From JBDHHQ01 sp039586035 (lineage in GTDB: Bacteria; Gemmatimonadota; Gemmatimonadetes; Longimicrobiales; Gaopeijiaceae): DNA of 64,000 nt. Position numbers and translations under genes: made by a program. Every line of letters begins with the position of its first letter. The first letter of the stretch is position 1. Shown in pieces: positions 54,026 to 63,369 of this stretch. The notes beneath the pieces were generated by a model, which was not told the DNA's origin, searched no databases, and saw nothing but the letters and a program-made list of their open reading frames with translations. The stretch covers positions 1-64,000 of the forward strand of contig JBDHLD010000007.1 in assembly GCA_039586035.1 (NCBI GenBank). Reading direction: 5' to 3'.

Positions 54026-54248
54026 GGCGGACTCCTGGCTTGAAAGCGTCGGGTCACAGAGACTCTATTGTACCCTCGCGCGCTGCGTCGTGCCCGAACC
54101 GGGGAGCGAGCGACGTCAGCCTGGCCGCAAGGCGTCCGAGCCGTGCGCATGCCTCGCCCACATGGCGAGCTCGTGCCGATGATCGGCAAACTGGCGGGGC
54201 GGGACGAGTGCAGAGCCACACAACGTACGTCGAGGCGCGGTAGAGCCC

Positions 54249-55229
54249 ATGAAAGCCATCAAGATCCGAGAGGCGGGCGGACCGGAGGTCCTCCAACTGT
54301 CCGATGTCGACCCCATCCAGCCTGGTTTCGGTCAGATCGCGGTGAAGGTCGCCGCGTCGGGACTCAACCGGGCGGACCTGCTTCAGCGGATGGGGCGCTA
54401 CCCGGCGCCTGCCGGGGCTCCGCCCGACATCCCCGGTCTCGAGTATGCGGGGGTGGTGGAAGAGGTGGGGCCCGGTGTAACCGGATGGTCTCCGGGTGAC
54501 GAGGTGATGGGAATCGTGAGCGGCGGCGGCTACGCGGAGCGGGTCGTGACGCACGAGCGGACTGCCGTTCGTGTCCCTCACGGCCTCGATGTGGCTTCGG
54601 CAGGCGCCGTGCCAGAGGTGTTCATGACGGCCTACGACGCATTGTTCCGTCAGGCGGGGCTCCGAGCCGGAGAGACCGTGCTGATCCACGCGGTGGGGAG
54701 CGGAGTGGGCACGGCCGCCGTACAGCTCGCTCGCCGCGCCGGGGCCCGGACCCTCGGCACCTCTCGGACTCCCGAGAAACTGACGCGGGCCACCGAGCTG
54801 GGTCTCGACGAGCCGATCCTTGGTGACGAATCCTGGCCAGACCGTGTGTCCGAGCTCACCGGCTTCCGCGGGGTGGACGTGATCCTGGACCTGGTCGGGG
54901 GTCCCTACCTTCAGGCCAACATGTCCACAATGGCCACGCTGGCCCGGCAGGTGGTGGTGGGCGTCCCGGGAGGCTCGGTGAGCGAGATCGACCTCCGGGC
55001 ACTCATGGGGCGGCGAGCCTCGATCCGCGGGACCGTGCTCCGGGCCCGCCCCCTGGAGGAGAAGGCTGCGCTGGCGAGAGAGTTCGAGGATCGCGTGGTG
55101 CCGGGTCTCGAGGACGGCTCCCTACGACCCGTGATCCACGGGACCTTCGGCCCGGAGGAGGCGGCCGACGCCCACCGGGCCATGGAGCGGAACGAGAACT
55201 TCGGCAAGCTGTTGATCCTCTGGCCGTGA
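54249..55229 (+). CDS. NAD(P)H:quinone oxidoreductase, zeta-crystallin/PIG3-like
   Basis: 326 residues from ATG 54249. The medium-chain reductase fold is clear: VAASGLNRADLLQRMGRYP, IPGLEYAGVVEEVG and VLIHAVGSGVGTAAVQLARRAGA (nucleotide-binding loop). The catalytic zinc ligands of alcohol dehydrogenases are absent, as expected for the PIG3 group. It reduces quinones with NADPH in the cytoplasm. Upstream lie 223 bp in which I see no RNA or clear promoter. The M28 peptidase gene follows. Confidence 0.9.
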   Translation: MKAIKIREAGGPEVLQLSDVDPIQPGFGQIAVKVAASGLNRADLLQRMGRYPAPAGAPPDIPGLEYAGVVEEVGPGVTGWSPGDEVMGIVSGGGYAERVVTHERTAVRVPHGLDVASAGAVPEVFMTAYDALFRQAGLRAGETVLIHAVGSGVGTAAVQLARRAGARTLGTSRTPEKLTRATELGLDEPILGDESWPDRVSELTGFRGVDVILDLVGGPYLQANMSTMATLARQVVVGVPGGSVSEIDLRALMGRRASIRGTVLRARPLEEKAALAREFEDRVVPGLEDGSLRPVIHGTFGPEEAADAHRAMERNENFGKLLILWP

Positions 55230-55288
55230 GCCGTGCTCCGCCGTCAGATTCCCTCCACCACGCACGCCGATCCCGACGAAGAGGAACC

Positions 55289-56668
55289 ATGCAGATCCAC
55301 TCGACCTCGCTCATCGCCTGTCTCGTGGTCCTGGCACTGCCCCCGGTCGCGAATGGTCAGGAAGTGCCCCCGCCCTCGCTGGATTCGCGAATCTTCGAGA
55401 TCGTCGAGGCGGCTTCGGCAGAGCGGGTGCAACGCGACATCGAGACGCTGGTCGGCTTCGGGACCCGGAACACCAACTCGGATACCCTGTCGGACACCCG
55501 GGGCATCGGCGCGGCACGCCGCTGGATCAAGGCCGAGCTCGATCGCATCGCCGCGGACTGCGGCGGGTGCATGGAAGTGTTCTATCAGCGGAGCCTGGTC
55601 GAGGCGGGTGAGACGCCGCGAATCCCCGAGGACACCTGGGTGGTGAACGTGGTTGCCGTGATCCGGGGCACCCTGCACCCGGATCGCTACGTCATCATGT
55701 CCGGTGACATCGACTCACGGGCTTCGGACGCGGCCGACGGAGTGACGGATGCTCCGGGGGCCAACGACAACGCGTCCGGCATGGCCGGGGCGATCGAGGC
55801 CGCCAGGATCCTCAGTCGATACTCGTTCGGGTCCAGCGTGGTTCTCGCGGGCCTTTCCGGTGAGGAGCAGGGGCTCTGGGGCGGGAGACACATGGCCCGG
55901 GTAGCCCGCGAGGAGGACTGGGACATCGTAGGTGTCTTGAACAACGACATGATCGGCAACATCGCCGGCATCGACGGCGTGGTAGACAACACGACGTTCC
56001 GGGTCTTCTCCCAACCCACGCCGGTGGACGCCGACGCCGAGGACTGGCGGCGCTACCGCTTCTACGGTGGCGAGGTGGACGGCCCGTCCCGGCAGCTGGC
56101 CCGCTACGTCGACCGCATCACCGAGCTCTACGTTCCTGGCCTCGACGCCATGATGATCTACCGCCTGGATCGGTTCGGACGGGGCGGCCACCACCGGCCC
56201 TTCAACGACGAGGGGTTCCCGGCCGTGCGCATCATGGAGACTCACGAGCACTATCAGCGACAGCACCAGGATATTCGCGTCGAGGACGGGATCCGCTACG
56301 GCGACGTGCTGGACGGGGTGGACTACCAACACGCGGCCAATCTGACCGCGGTGAACGCGGCCGTGCTGGCGTCGCTGGCCTGGGCGCCGCCGCAGCCGAC
56401 GGGGGTGCTGATCGGTGGTGCCGTGAGGCCCTCCACCACGCTCACGTGGGAGCCGGTGGACGCTCCCAACCTGGCCGGGTACAAGGTCTATTGGAGAGAG
56501 ACGACCGAGCCCCAGTGGCGCTGGTCGGTGTTCGTGGGCAAGGACGTGACCCGCCACACCCTCGAGAACATCGTGATCGACAACTACCTCTTCGGCGTGG
56601 CATCGGTAGCCACGGACGGCAACGAGAGCGTGGTGGTCTTTCCCGAGGGGCAGATGCCCAGAGACTAG
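55289..56668 (+). CDS. M28-family secreted aminopeptidase with C-terminal FN3-like domain
   Basis: 459 residues from ATG 55289 with GAGGAA upstream. A signal peptide (LIACLVVLALPPVANGQ) precedes an M28 domain. Zinc-site motifs are GANDNASG (Asp160), GEEQGL (192-196) and METHEHYQ. The first ligand, normally His in the pattern G-H-x-D-S, is Asp140 (SGDIDSR); from memory some relatives carry this change. The last 90 residues (LTWEPVDAPNLAGYKVYWRE) are a fibronectin type-III-like domain. It would trim peptides in the periplasm or outside. Confidence 0.82.
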   Translation: MQIHSTSLIACLVVLALPPVANGQEVPPPSLDSRIFEIVEAASAERVQRDIETLVGFGTRNTNSDTLSDTRGIGAARRWIKAELDRIAADCGGCMEVFYQRSLVEAGETPRIPEDTWVVNVVAVIRGTLHPDRYVIMSGDIDSRASDAADGVTDAPGANDNASGMAGAIEAARILSRYSFGSSVVLAGLSGEEQGLWGGRHMARVAREEDWDIVGVLNNDMIGNIAGIDGVVDNTTFRVFSQPTPVDADAEDWRRYRFYGGEVDGPSRQLARYVDRITELYVPGLDAMMIYRLDRFGRGGHHRPFNDEGFPAVRIMETHEHYQRQHQDIRVEDGIRYGDVLDGVDYQHAANLTAVNAAVLASLAWAPPQPTGVLIGGAVRPSTTLTWEPVDAPNLAGYKVYWRETTEPQWRWSVFVGKDVTRHTLENIVIDNYLFGVASVATDGNESVVVFPEGQMPRD

Positions 56669-56762
56669 GGGCTGGGATCACGGGCGGGGCGCCACACGCT
56701 CCCCGTTGCGCCGGTCCGGGGCTGGTCCGAGGCGCCCACGGACGTCGCCTGGCGGTTGCCCC

Positions 56763-59603
56763 TCAGCCGCCGGGTCCCTCGAGGGCCAGCGCCTCGCTGA
56801 CTAGCCCGGCCTGCTTGGCGACGTGATCCGCACCTTTCCCTTCCGCCGGGCTGGCCCGCTCGGGGCGCGCTACATATCGGAGGGGCACGGACCTCGGGAC
56901 CACCGCGCGGAGGCGGGGGCCCACGAAGGAGAGGGCTCCCATGTTTCTCGGCTCCTCCTGTGCCCAGAAGACCTCGGTCAGTGCCGGGTAGCCAGCGAGC
57001 ACGTCGGCAAGCTCGTCCGTCGGAAAGGGGTACAGTCGCTCGACTCGCACGATGGCCGTATGGGTCGCCTCGTCGCGGCGGCCGCTGAGCTCGAGGTCGT
57101 AGAAGAACTTCCCGGAACAGAGAACGAGGCGCGTGACGGAGTCACGCCGACCCCCCGTGTCGGGATCGTCGATCACCGACGAGAAGCCGCCCTGGGCGAG
57201 CTCCCGGACCTGTGACGTGGCCTGAGGAAGCCGGAGCAAGCTCTTGGGCGTCATGACCACCAGAGGTCGCTCCTCCGGCGAATGGGCCTGGCTGCGGAGC
57301 AGGTGGAAGTACTGGGCGGGGGTCGTGGGATACACGACGCGGATGTTGTCCTCGGCGCAGAGCTGAAGGAACCGCTCCAGCCGAGCGCTGGAGTGCTCGG
57401 GACCCTGTCCTTCGTAGCCGTGCGGCAGCAGCAGCGTCAGTCGGGCGTGCTGGTTCCACTTGGCTCGTCCAGACGAGATGAACTGGTCCAGAATGGGCTG
57501 GGCCACGTTCACGAAGTCGCCGAACTGAGCCTCCCACAGGACCATGTCCCGATCCACGGCCACGCAGTAGCCGTATTCGAAAGCGAGGGCAGCCGTCTCG
57601 GACAGGGGGGAGTTGTAGACCTCCAGCCGCGCGTCGCCCAGATGATCCAGCGGCAGGTGCTCCTCACCGGTCTCGACGTCGTGGAGAACCATGTGACGGT
57701 GACTGAAAGTGCCCCGCTGGGAGTCCTGGCCGCTCAGCCGGACTGGAATGCCCTCCGCGAGCAGCGAGCCCAACGCCAGTGCCTCGGCGTGGCCCCAGTC
57801 CACCGGGGCCTCGGGACCGAAGCCATCGGTGCGGCGGCTCAGCTGCCGTGCCAGCTTGGGGTGGACCGTGAACCCGTCCGGCACACGGACGGCGGCCTCA
57901 TTGATTTCGGTCAGTGTCTCCAGGCCGACGACCGGAGTGGTCGGCGGGGCCACTGCCGGCGCGTCGTCCAGGTCGGGTTGTGGCTCGTCTCCCCTCTCGG
58001 CCGCTGCCGCCCTGGCCTTCTCCTGGGCAGCACGCATGCGCTCGCCCACCTCGTCTCGGATGGCCTCGACCTGTTCCGCCGTGGCGACACCGCGCCCGAC
58101 CAGGGTCTCGGCCCACACCGTTCGCACCGTCGGGTGAGCGCGGATGCGTTCGTAGGTGCGGGGGTGGGTGTACGCGGGCTCGTCGCCTTCGTTGTGGCCG
58201 TGGCGACGGTAGCCAACAAGATCGATGACGAAGTCGTCGTGATAACGGCGGCGGTACTCCATGCCGAGCCGCATGGCCGAGAGACACGCCTCGGGGTCGT
58301 CCGCGTTCACGTGGACCACGGGCACGTCGTATCCCTTGGCCAGATCGCTGGAGTATCGGGTGCTGCGACCGTCGCGGGGCGAGGTCGTGAAGCCGATCTG
58401 GTTGTTCACGAGCAGATGAATGGTTCCACCCGTCGTGTAGCCCTCGAGGCGGGCCAGGTTCAGCGTTTCCGCCACCACCCCCTCGGCGGCGAACGCGGCG
58501 TCCCCGTGTATGAGGATCGGTACCACCCTGCTGGGATCCCGCACGGCGTCCCGGCCATCTCCCGAATACTGACGAGCGCGGGCCATCCCCATGACAACCG
58601 GATTGACAAATTCCAGATGACTCGGGTTCGGCGCGAGTCGCACCGTTACCTGCCCGCCCCCCGGTACCTCATGCGTGCCCACGGCGCCGTGGTGGTATTT
58701 GACATCACCGGTGCCGGGATCGGGAACGTAGAGCGAGCCACCCTCCGGAGCGCCGCCCTCGAACTCGCCGATCACCTCGTCGTAGGGCACGCACACCCCG
58801 TGGGCTAGCACGTTCAGCCGGCCGCGGTGGGCCATCCCCATGACGATCTGCTCAGCGCCCTGCTCGGCTGCACCCTCGATGGCCAGATCCAGCATGGGCA
58901 CGAGCATGTCGGTGCCCTCGATGGAGAAGCGCTTCTGACCCAGGTAGGCCTTGTGGAGGAACTGCTCCAGCCCTTCCACTTCGGTGAGCCGTTTCAGGAG
59001 GGCCAGCTGCTCCTGCTCGGGAAGAGGCTGGGTATGGGCGCCCGTCTCCACCTGCTCCCACAACCAGCTGACTCGATCCGGGTCCTCGAGATGCTCGAAC
59101 TCGTACCCGATCGAGCCACAGTAGGCCTTCTCCAGGCGCAGCAGAGCCGCGCTCAGCGTCTCGTGGGTGTCGGAGCCAAGGACCACCGAGGCCGGGATCT
59201 CCTCGAGCTCCTCTCTGGAGGTACCGAAGAACGAGGGATCGAGCTGGGGGTGCCCTGGGGGCTCGCTTCCGAGGGGATCGATCTGTGCCCGCTGGTGACC
59301 GTGCTCCCGGAACGCCTGGAGATAGGCAGCCGCACGAGCAACTACGGGAAACAGCCGCCGGACGCTCTCCGCCTCGGCCAGAGCGGCGGCGGTGGCGGTG
59401 GCCGGCGCCGCGGACGCGGGAGCGCGTTCGTCGAGGTCCGCCTCAACGAGGGCCTCGGGCACGATGAGCCCCGCCTCACGGGCCACTTCCGCACCCTGAG
59501 CAAAGAAGTTGCGCCACTCGTCGGGCACCGCCTCGGGGTTTCGGGCGAATTCCTCGTAGAGCGCCTGGACGTAGGCGGCGTTGGAGCTGTCGAAGAGACT
59601 CAT
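56763..59603 (-). CDS. sucA: 2-oxoglutarate dehydrogenase E1 component
   Basis: 946 residues from ATG 59603 (MSLFDSSNAAYVQALYEEF, the conserved E1 start); an in-frame ATG at 59621 is also possible. It decarboxylates 2-oxoglutarate with TPP in the TCA cycle. GMAHRGRLNVLAH, GDAAFAAEGVVAETLNL and the TPP-site GVGYRRHGHNEGDEPAYT-like segment (VGYRRHGHNEGDEPAYTHP) are present. So are SQRGTFSHRHMVLHD, LPHGYEGQGPEHSSARLERFLQ and PLVVMTPKSLLR. The E2 and E3 genes are not adjacent. A 304-bp spacer precedes the divergent receptor gene. Confidence 0.93.
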   Translation of the reverse strand: MSLFDSSNAAYVQALYEEFARNPEAVPDEWRNFFAQGAEVAREAGLIVPEALVEADLDERAPASAAPATATAAALAEAESVRRLFPVVARAAAYLQAFREHGHQRAQIDPLGSEPPGHPQLDPSFFGTSREELEEIPASVVLGSDTHETLSAALLRLEKAYCGSIGYEFEHLEDPDRVSWLWEQVETGAHTQPLPEQEQLALLKRLTEVEGLEQFLHKAYLGQKRFSIEGTDMLVPMLDLAIEGAAEQGAEQIVMGMAHRGRLNVLAHGVCVPYDEVIGEFEGGAPEGGSLYVPDPGTGDVKYHHGAVGTHEVPGGGQVTVRLAPNPSHLEFVNPVVMGMARARQYSGDGRDAVRDPSRVVPILIHGDAAFAAEGVVAETLNLARLEGYTTGGTIHLLVNNQIGFTTSPRDGRSTRYSSDLAKGYDVPVVHVNADDPEACLSAMRLGMEYRRRYHDDFVIDLVGYRRHGHNEGDEPAYTHPRTYERIRAHPTVRTVWAETLVGRGVATAEQVEAIRDEVGERMRAAQEKARAAAAERGDEPQPDLDDAPAVAPPTTPVVGLETLTEINEAAVRVPDGFTVHPKLARQLSRRTDGFGPEAPVDWGHAEALALGSLLAEGIPVRLSGQDSQRGTFSHRHMVLHDVETGEEHLPLDHLGDARLEVYNSPLSETAALAFEYGYCVAVDRDMVLWEAQFGDFVNVAQPILDQFISSGRAKWNQHARLTLLLPHGYEGQGPEHSSARLERFLQLCAEDNIRVVYPTTPAQYFHLLRSQAHSPEERPLVVMTPKSLLRLPQATSQVRELAQGGFSSVIDDPDTGGRRDSVTRLVLCSGKFFYDLELSGRRDEATHTAIVRVERLYPFPTDELADVLAGYPALTEVFWAQEEPRNMGALSFVGPRLRAVVPRSVPLRYVARPERASPAEGKGADHVAKQAGLVSEALALEGPGG

Positions 59604-59907
59604 CGTCGTGCTGCTAGGCATCTCGAAGCGCGAATCGCCGGGCCGGCCGGAGGCGAATGAAGCGGGAGGCGCCACCGAATCCAGCCAGGCGCAGAAAAGG
59701 TGCGGCGATGTTGCCGGTAAGCTATCGCATTCCCCGAGAAAAGCGAGGCGCCATCGGCGGCTCCAGGCACCGGACACGGTCCTGGCGGATGGTGTGGGGC
59801 GATCGGCATCGCCCCGGTTGACGCAAACCGGGGGGCGCTCCATACTCCTCCCCAAATGCAGTTGAGAATCATTCTCAACTAATGAGAATCATTACAGATA
59901 GAGAACC
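59604..59907. other. 304-bp divergent spacer between sucA and the FecA-like receptor
   Basis: No gene is seen. The right end holds two overlapping Fur-type boxes, listed separately. No other clear signals were found in the left 250 bp. Confidence 0.5.
59861..59894 (+). promoter_or_regulatory. Tandem Fur boxes before the FecA-like receptor
   Basis: GTTGAGAAT-C-ATTCTCAAC (59861-59879) is a perfect 9-1-9 palindrome containing the Fur 7-1-7 core TGAGAAT-C-ATTCTCA. TAATGA-GAA-TCATTA (59880-59894) follows at once. Both contain TGAGAATCATT, 20 bp apart. The AT-rich element stands out in this GC-rich window and ends 13 bases before the GTG start. Iron-loaded Fur should repress the operon downstream. 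Confidence 0.88.
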
Positions 59908-62355
59908 GTGGATCGCCTTCTTCCGTTGCTCATGGTAGTCGCCCTCGCCTGTCCCGCCTCGGCACAAGAGGAGGAACGGGAGGGCCAGTTGCACGGCTCG
60001 GTTACCGCGGTGACCGACGGCACGCCGCTCACGGGAGCCGCGGTTCGGGTGATGGGGACCGGTCTCCGAACGCACACCGATCAGCGCGGCCGCTTCCGGC
60101 TTGTTCGGGTTCCCGCGGGGACGGTGGAGGTGACCGTGACGTCTCTGGGCCGGCGGAGCTGGACGGGCACCGCGACCGTCGAGGCAGGAGGCGTCAGCGT
60201 GCTGCGGGTGGAGCTGGACACCGAGCCCATCGGCGTGGATCCCGTCGTCGTTCTCATGAAGCGTACGCGAATGCTGGGGGATCCGGCGGGACCGGGAGCG
60301 GTCCCCGGTGCGGCCCAGGTTCTCACCCGGCAGGATCTCGAGGCGCAGAGCTCCCCGTTCGACAACGTGCACGACGTGCTGCGGCAGATGCCGGGGGTGA
60401 ACGTCCTGGAGGAGGACGGATACGGTCTGAGGCCCAACATCGGGCTGCGTGGCACCGGCGTGGAACGCAGCGCGAAGATCACGCTCATGGAGGACGGCGT
60501 CCTCGCCGCCCCCGCGCCCTATGCGGCGCCGGCAGCATACTACTTCCCGGTCACTGGCAGGATGGAAGCGGTGGAGGTGCGCAAGGGGTCGAGCCAGGTG
60601 AAATACGGACCCCGGACCATCGGCGGTGCGCTCAACCTGGTCTCCTCCCGCATCCCTGACCAGACGAGCTGGGCCCTGGACCTGGCGGGCGGACAAGACG
60701 CCACCTTCAGAGGAAGAGGCAGGTGGGGCGGCGCGACCGATCGCTTCGGATGGCTCCTGGAAACCTACCAGATCCGAACCGAGGGCTTCAAGAACCTGGT
60801 TGGCGGCGACGACACGGGCTTTCGGGTGGGAGACTACCTCGCCAAGCTCCGCGTCAGCACGGACCGTGACGCGCGCATATATCAGGAGCTGGAAGTCAAG
60901 CTCGGCCTCACCGACCACGTCTCCAGGGAGACCTACCTGGGGCTGACCGATCCTGACTTCGGTGACGACCCGGTGCTTCGCTATCCGGCCTCACAGCCCG
61001 ACGTCATGGACGCCGACCACCGTCTGCTGCAGGGCCGTTGGTTCATCCGACCGAGCCGGGCCTTCGACGCGACCGTCACCGCCTACCGCAGTGACTTCAA
61101 GCGCAACTGGTACAAGCTCCAGAGCGTGCTCGGAACCGGTATCAGCTCGGTCATGGACCGCCCGGCGGAGCATGAGGACGCGCTGGCCATCCTGCGGGGC
61201 GCCGACAGCGATACGGACGCGTTGAAAGTCAGGGCGAACAACCGGAGATACTTCGCTCAGGGGGTACAGGCGACGGGGGGCTGGAGTCCGGGCGCTCACC
61301 GCATCGAGGCGAGCCTCCGCCTCCACCAGGACGAAGAGGACCGATTTCAGCTCGAAGACGGCTACCAGATGCGCGACGCAGTCATGGTCCTGACCACGAG
61401 CGGCGCACCGGGCAGCCAGTCCAACCGCGTCAGCCGCGCGCGCGCCGTCTCGCTCTACCTCCAGGACGACTTGCAGTGGGGCAAGTGGATCGTGTCTCCG
61501 GGCCTGCGCTACGAGACCATCCGCTTCAGGCGCACGGACTACGCCACGAACGACCCTCAGCGTCTCCAACCGGCCAGGATCCGCGAGAATGGTGTCTCTG
61601 CGCTGATCCCGGGGCTGGCGGCGTCCTACCGAGTCCGCCCCGCTTTCCACGTATTCGCCGGCGTGCACCGTGGGTTCGGCCCGCCGGGTCCGGGCGCCGA
61701 CCCCGCCACCGAGCCGGAGGCAAGCGTCAATTTCGAGTTGGGCACACGGCTCCGCAACGCCGGAGTGGGGACGACGCTGACGCTCTTCTTCAGTGACTAT
61801 TCGAACATCCTGGGAACCGCCACGCTGGCCACCGGCGAAAGCGGCGCAGGCGACCAGTTCAATGGCGGCGCCGCCGATGTGGCAGGGTTGGAGCTAGGCG
61901 TCGACTACGACTTCCTGCACGGCTCGCCCAGCACGATTCGCCTTCCCGCCCGTCTGGCTTATACCTACACGGTTGCGGAATTCCGCTCCGCCTTCGAGAG
62001 CGCCTACGACCCGTGGGGGACCGTCGAGGTCGGGGATCAGCTCCCGTACCTGCCGGCGCACCAGTTCTCGGGCAGCCTGGGCATCGAGGCGCTCGGCTGG
62101 AGTAGCACGTTGTCCGCCTTCGGTGCCAGCGCGATGCGGACCAGGGCCGGTCAGGGAGCGCTCCTCCCCCACGAATCCACGGACTCGTACGTGGTGCTCA
62201 ACCTTACCGCCGACTACGGCCTACCTGGGAACGGTACGGTCTACCTCAGTGTCCAGAATCTGTTGGACGAGCGCTATGTGGTGGCCCGACGCCCCGCCGG
62301 TGCTCGTCCCGGCATGCCTCGCATCGTGATGGCCGGCTTCCGCATCCTCCGGTAG
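59908..62355 (+). CDS. FecA-like TonB-dependent ferric-siderophore receptor
   Basis: 815 residues from GTG 59908. A signal peptide (LLPLLMVVALACPASAQ) is followed by a carboxypeptidase-regulatory domain (LHGSVTAVTDGTPLTGAAVRV). The plug domain (DVLRQMPGVNVLEEDG, IGLRGTGVERSAKITLMEDG, YYFPVTGRMEAVEVRKGSSQ, YGPRTIGGALNLVS) is the FecA pattern. The barrel runs to a C-terminal aromatic-rich strand (IVMAGFRIL). The Fur boxes at 59861-59894 support iron-chelate uptake. The three genes after it are closely spaced. Confidence 0.9.
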   Translation: MDRLLPLLMVVALACPASAQEEEREGQLHGSVTAVTDGTPLTGAAVRVMGTGLRTHTDQRGRFRLVRVPAGTVEVTVTSLGRRSWTGTATVEAGGVSVLRVELDTEPIGVDPVVVLMKRTRMLGDPAGPGAVPGAAQVLTRQDLEAQSSPFDNVHDVLRQMPGVNVLEEDGYGLRPNIGLRGTGVERSAKITLMEDGVLAAPAPYAAPAAYYFPVTGRMEAVEVRKGSSQVKYGPRTIGGALNLVSSRIPDQTSWALDLAGGQDATFRGRGRWGGATDRFGWLLETYQIRTEGFKNLVGGDDTGFRVGDYLAKLRVSTDRDARIYQELEVKLGLTDHVSRETYLGLTDPDFGDDPVLRYPASQPDVMDADHRLLQGRWFIRPSRAFDATVTAYRSDFKRNWYKLQSVLGTGISSVMDRPAEHEDALAILRGADSDTDALKVRANNRRYFAQGVQATGGWSPGAHRIEASLRLHQDEEDRFQLEDGYQMRDAVMVLTTSGAPGSQSNRVSRARAVSLYLQDDLQWGKWIVSPGLRYETIRFRRTDYATNDPQRLQPARIRENGVSALIPGLAASYRVRPAFHVFAGVHRGFGPPGPGADPATEPEASVNFELGTRLRNAGVGTTLTLFFSDYSNILGTATLATGESGAGDQFNGGAADVAGLELGVDYDFLHGSPSTIRLPARLAYTYTVAEFRSAFESAYDPWGTVEVGDQLPYLPAHQFSGSLGIEALGWSSTLSAFGASAMRTRAGQGALLPHESTDSYVVLNLTADYGLPGNGTVYLSVQNLLDERYVVARRPAGARPGMPRIVMAGFRILR

Positions 62356-62385
62356 CTTCCAGGGTTCCTGCCTCCAGGAGGGTCC

Positions 62386-63171
62386 TTGCCGGATCAGCGC
62401 CAATCCACCGCCGCCTCCTTTCGGACAATCACCGAGGTGGCCGTACGCGGGTCCGTACCCCGAGTCGCCCATCCCGAGTGGACGAGTGCGTTTCCATGGC
62501 TTTGTCAGGGAACCACCGTTCCAGGCCCCGATCGGGGCTGCGACATGGGCCTGTTCGGTGCCTCTCCCAGCGGCGATGTGCAGGCTCGGTGGGCACGCCT
62601 GGCCGAGAGCGTAGGCTTCCCCCGGGTGGTCCACGGTCTCCAGGTACACGGTGCCCGCGTCGCCGTGCACGAGGTCGTGACCGCCGGACGGTGGGTGGTC
62701 GGGGAGTATGACGGGCACGTGACCCGGGTCCCAGGGACGCTGCTGACCGTGGCCACCGCCGACTGCGTGCCGGTGTCGGTGGTGCACCCCGAGAACAGGG
62801 CCGTGGCCCTCCTTCACGCCGGCTGGCGGGGGACCGCCGCGGGGGTCCTGGAGGCCGGACTGGCCGCGCTGGCATCGGCACTGTCGGTGCGGACTTCCGC
62901 ATGCCACGTCCACATGGGTCCGGCCATATGCGGAGGCTGCTACGAGGTGGGTCCGGAGGTACACCAGGCGCTGGGACTGCCCGTGCCCCTCGAGCCCACG
63001 CCGGTGGACCTCCGGTCGGATCTGGCTCGCCGGGCGGTGACGGCCGGCGTTTCGGCGCAGAACGTGACCGTGTCTTCGCTGTGCACGCGCTGCGGCGAGG
63101 CCGGCCTGTACTCTCACCGCGGTGGAGACCGGGGCCGACAGGTGGCCCTGCTCGGCGTCGCGCCCGAGTAA
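62386..63171 (+). CDS. pgeF: Peptidoglycan editing factor / purine nucleoside phosphorylase family (PgeF, YfiH)
   Basis: 261 residues from TTG 62386, supported by AGGAGGG ending three bases before it. The conserved metal-site residues of the laccase-domain family are present: QVHG, TADCVPV and LLHAGWRGT, with the MGPAICGGCYEVG core following. In E. coli PgeF trims L-Ser-containing muropeptide precursors; other members are purine nucleoside phosphorylases or copper oxidases. It lies 30 bp after the receptor gene and 6 bp before the next small gene. Confidence 0.9.
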   Translation: MPDQRQSTAASFRTITEVAVRGSVPRVAHPEWTSAFPWLCQGTTVPGPDRGCDMGLFGASPSGDVQARWARLAESVGFPRVVHGLQVHGARVAVHEVVTAGRWVVGEYDGHVTRVPGTLLTVATADCVPVSVVHPENRAVALLHAGWRGTAAGVLEAGLAALASALSVRTSACHVHMGPAICGGCYEVGPEVHQALGLPVPLEPTPVDLRSDLARRAVTAGVSAQNVTVSSLCTRCGEAGLYSHRGGDRGRQVALLGVAPE

Positions 63172-63177
63172 CGCTCC

Positions 63178-63369
63178 TTGAAGCCCCCGCGGGTGGGTCT
63201 CTGCGCCGGTTGTCTTCACCTGCGGGTTGTGCAGAGCCGCACGGGCTCACGATTCTACCTGTGCCGGCGGTCGAAGACGGATGCCCGCTATCCGCGGTAT
63301 CCGGAGCTTCCAGTGCTCGAATGCGCCGGCTTCGAAGCGCGCGACCCACCAACCGAGAGAAGCGAATGA
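63178..63369 (+). CDS. Small cysteine-rich (zinc-ribbon-like) protein
   Basis: 63 residues from TTG 63178; GTG 63193 is an alternative. CAGC near residue 9 and C in FYLC, then C in VLECAGFE, give four cysteines in a CxxC-C-C arrangement that could bind zinc. The phrase YPRYPELPVLECAGFE is, from memory, widely conserved in small uncharacterised bacterial proteins. The stop codon overlaps the start of the OsmC-family gene by 4 bp (ATGA), so the two are coupled. Confidence 0.7.
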   Translation: MKPPRVGLCAGCLHLRVVQSRTGSRFYLCRRSKTDARYPRYPELPVLECAGFEARDPPTERSE

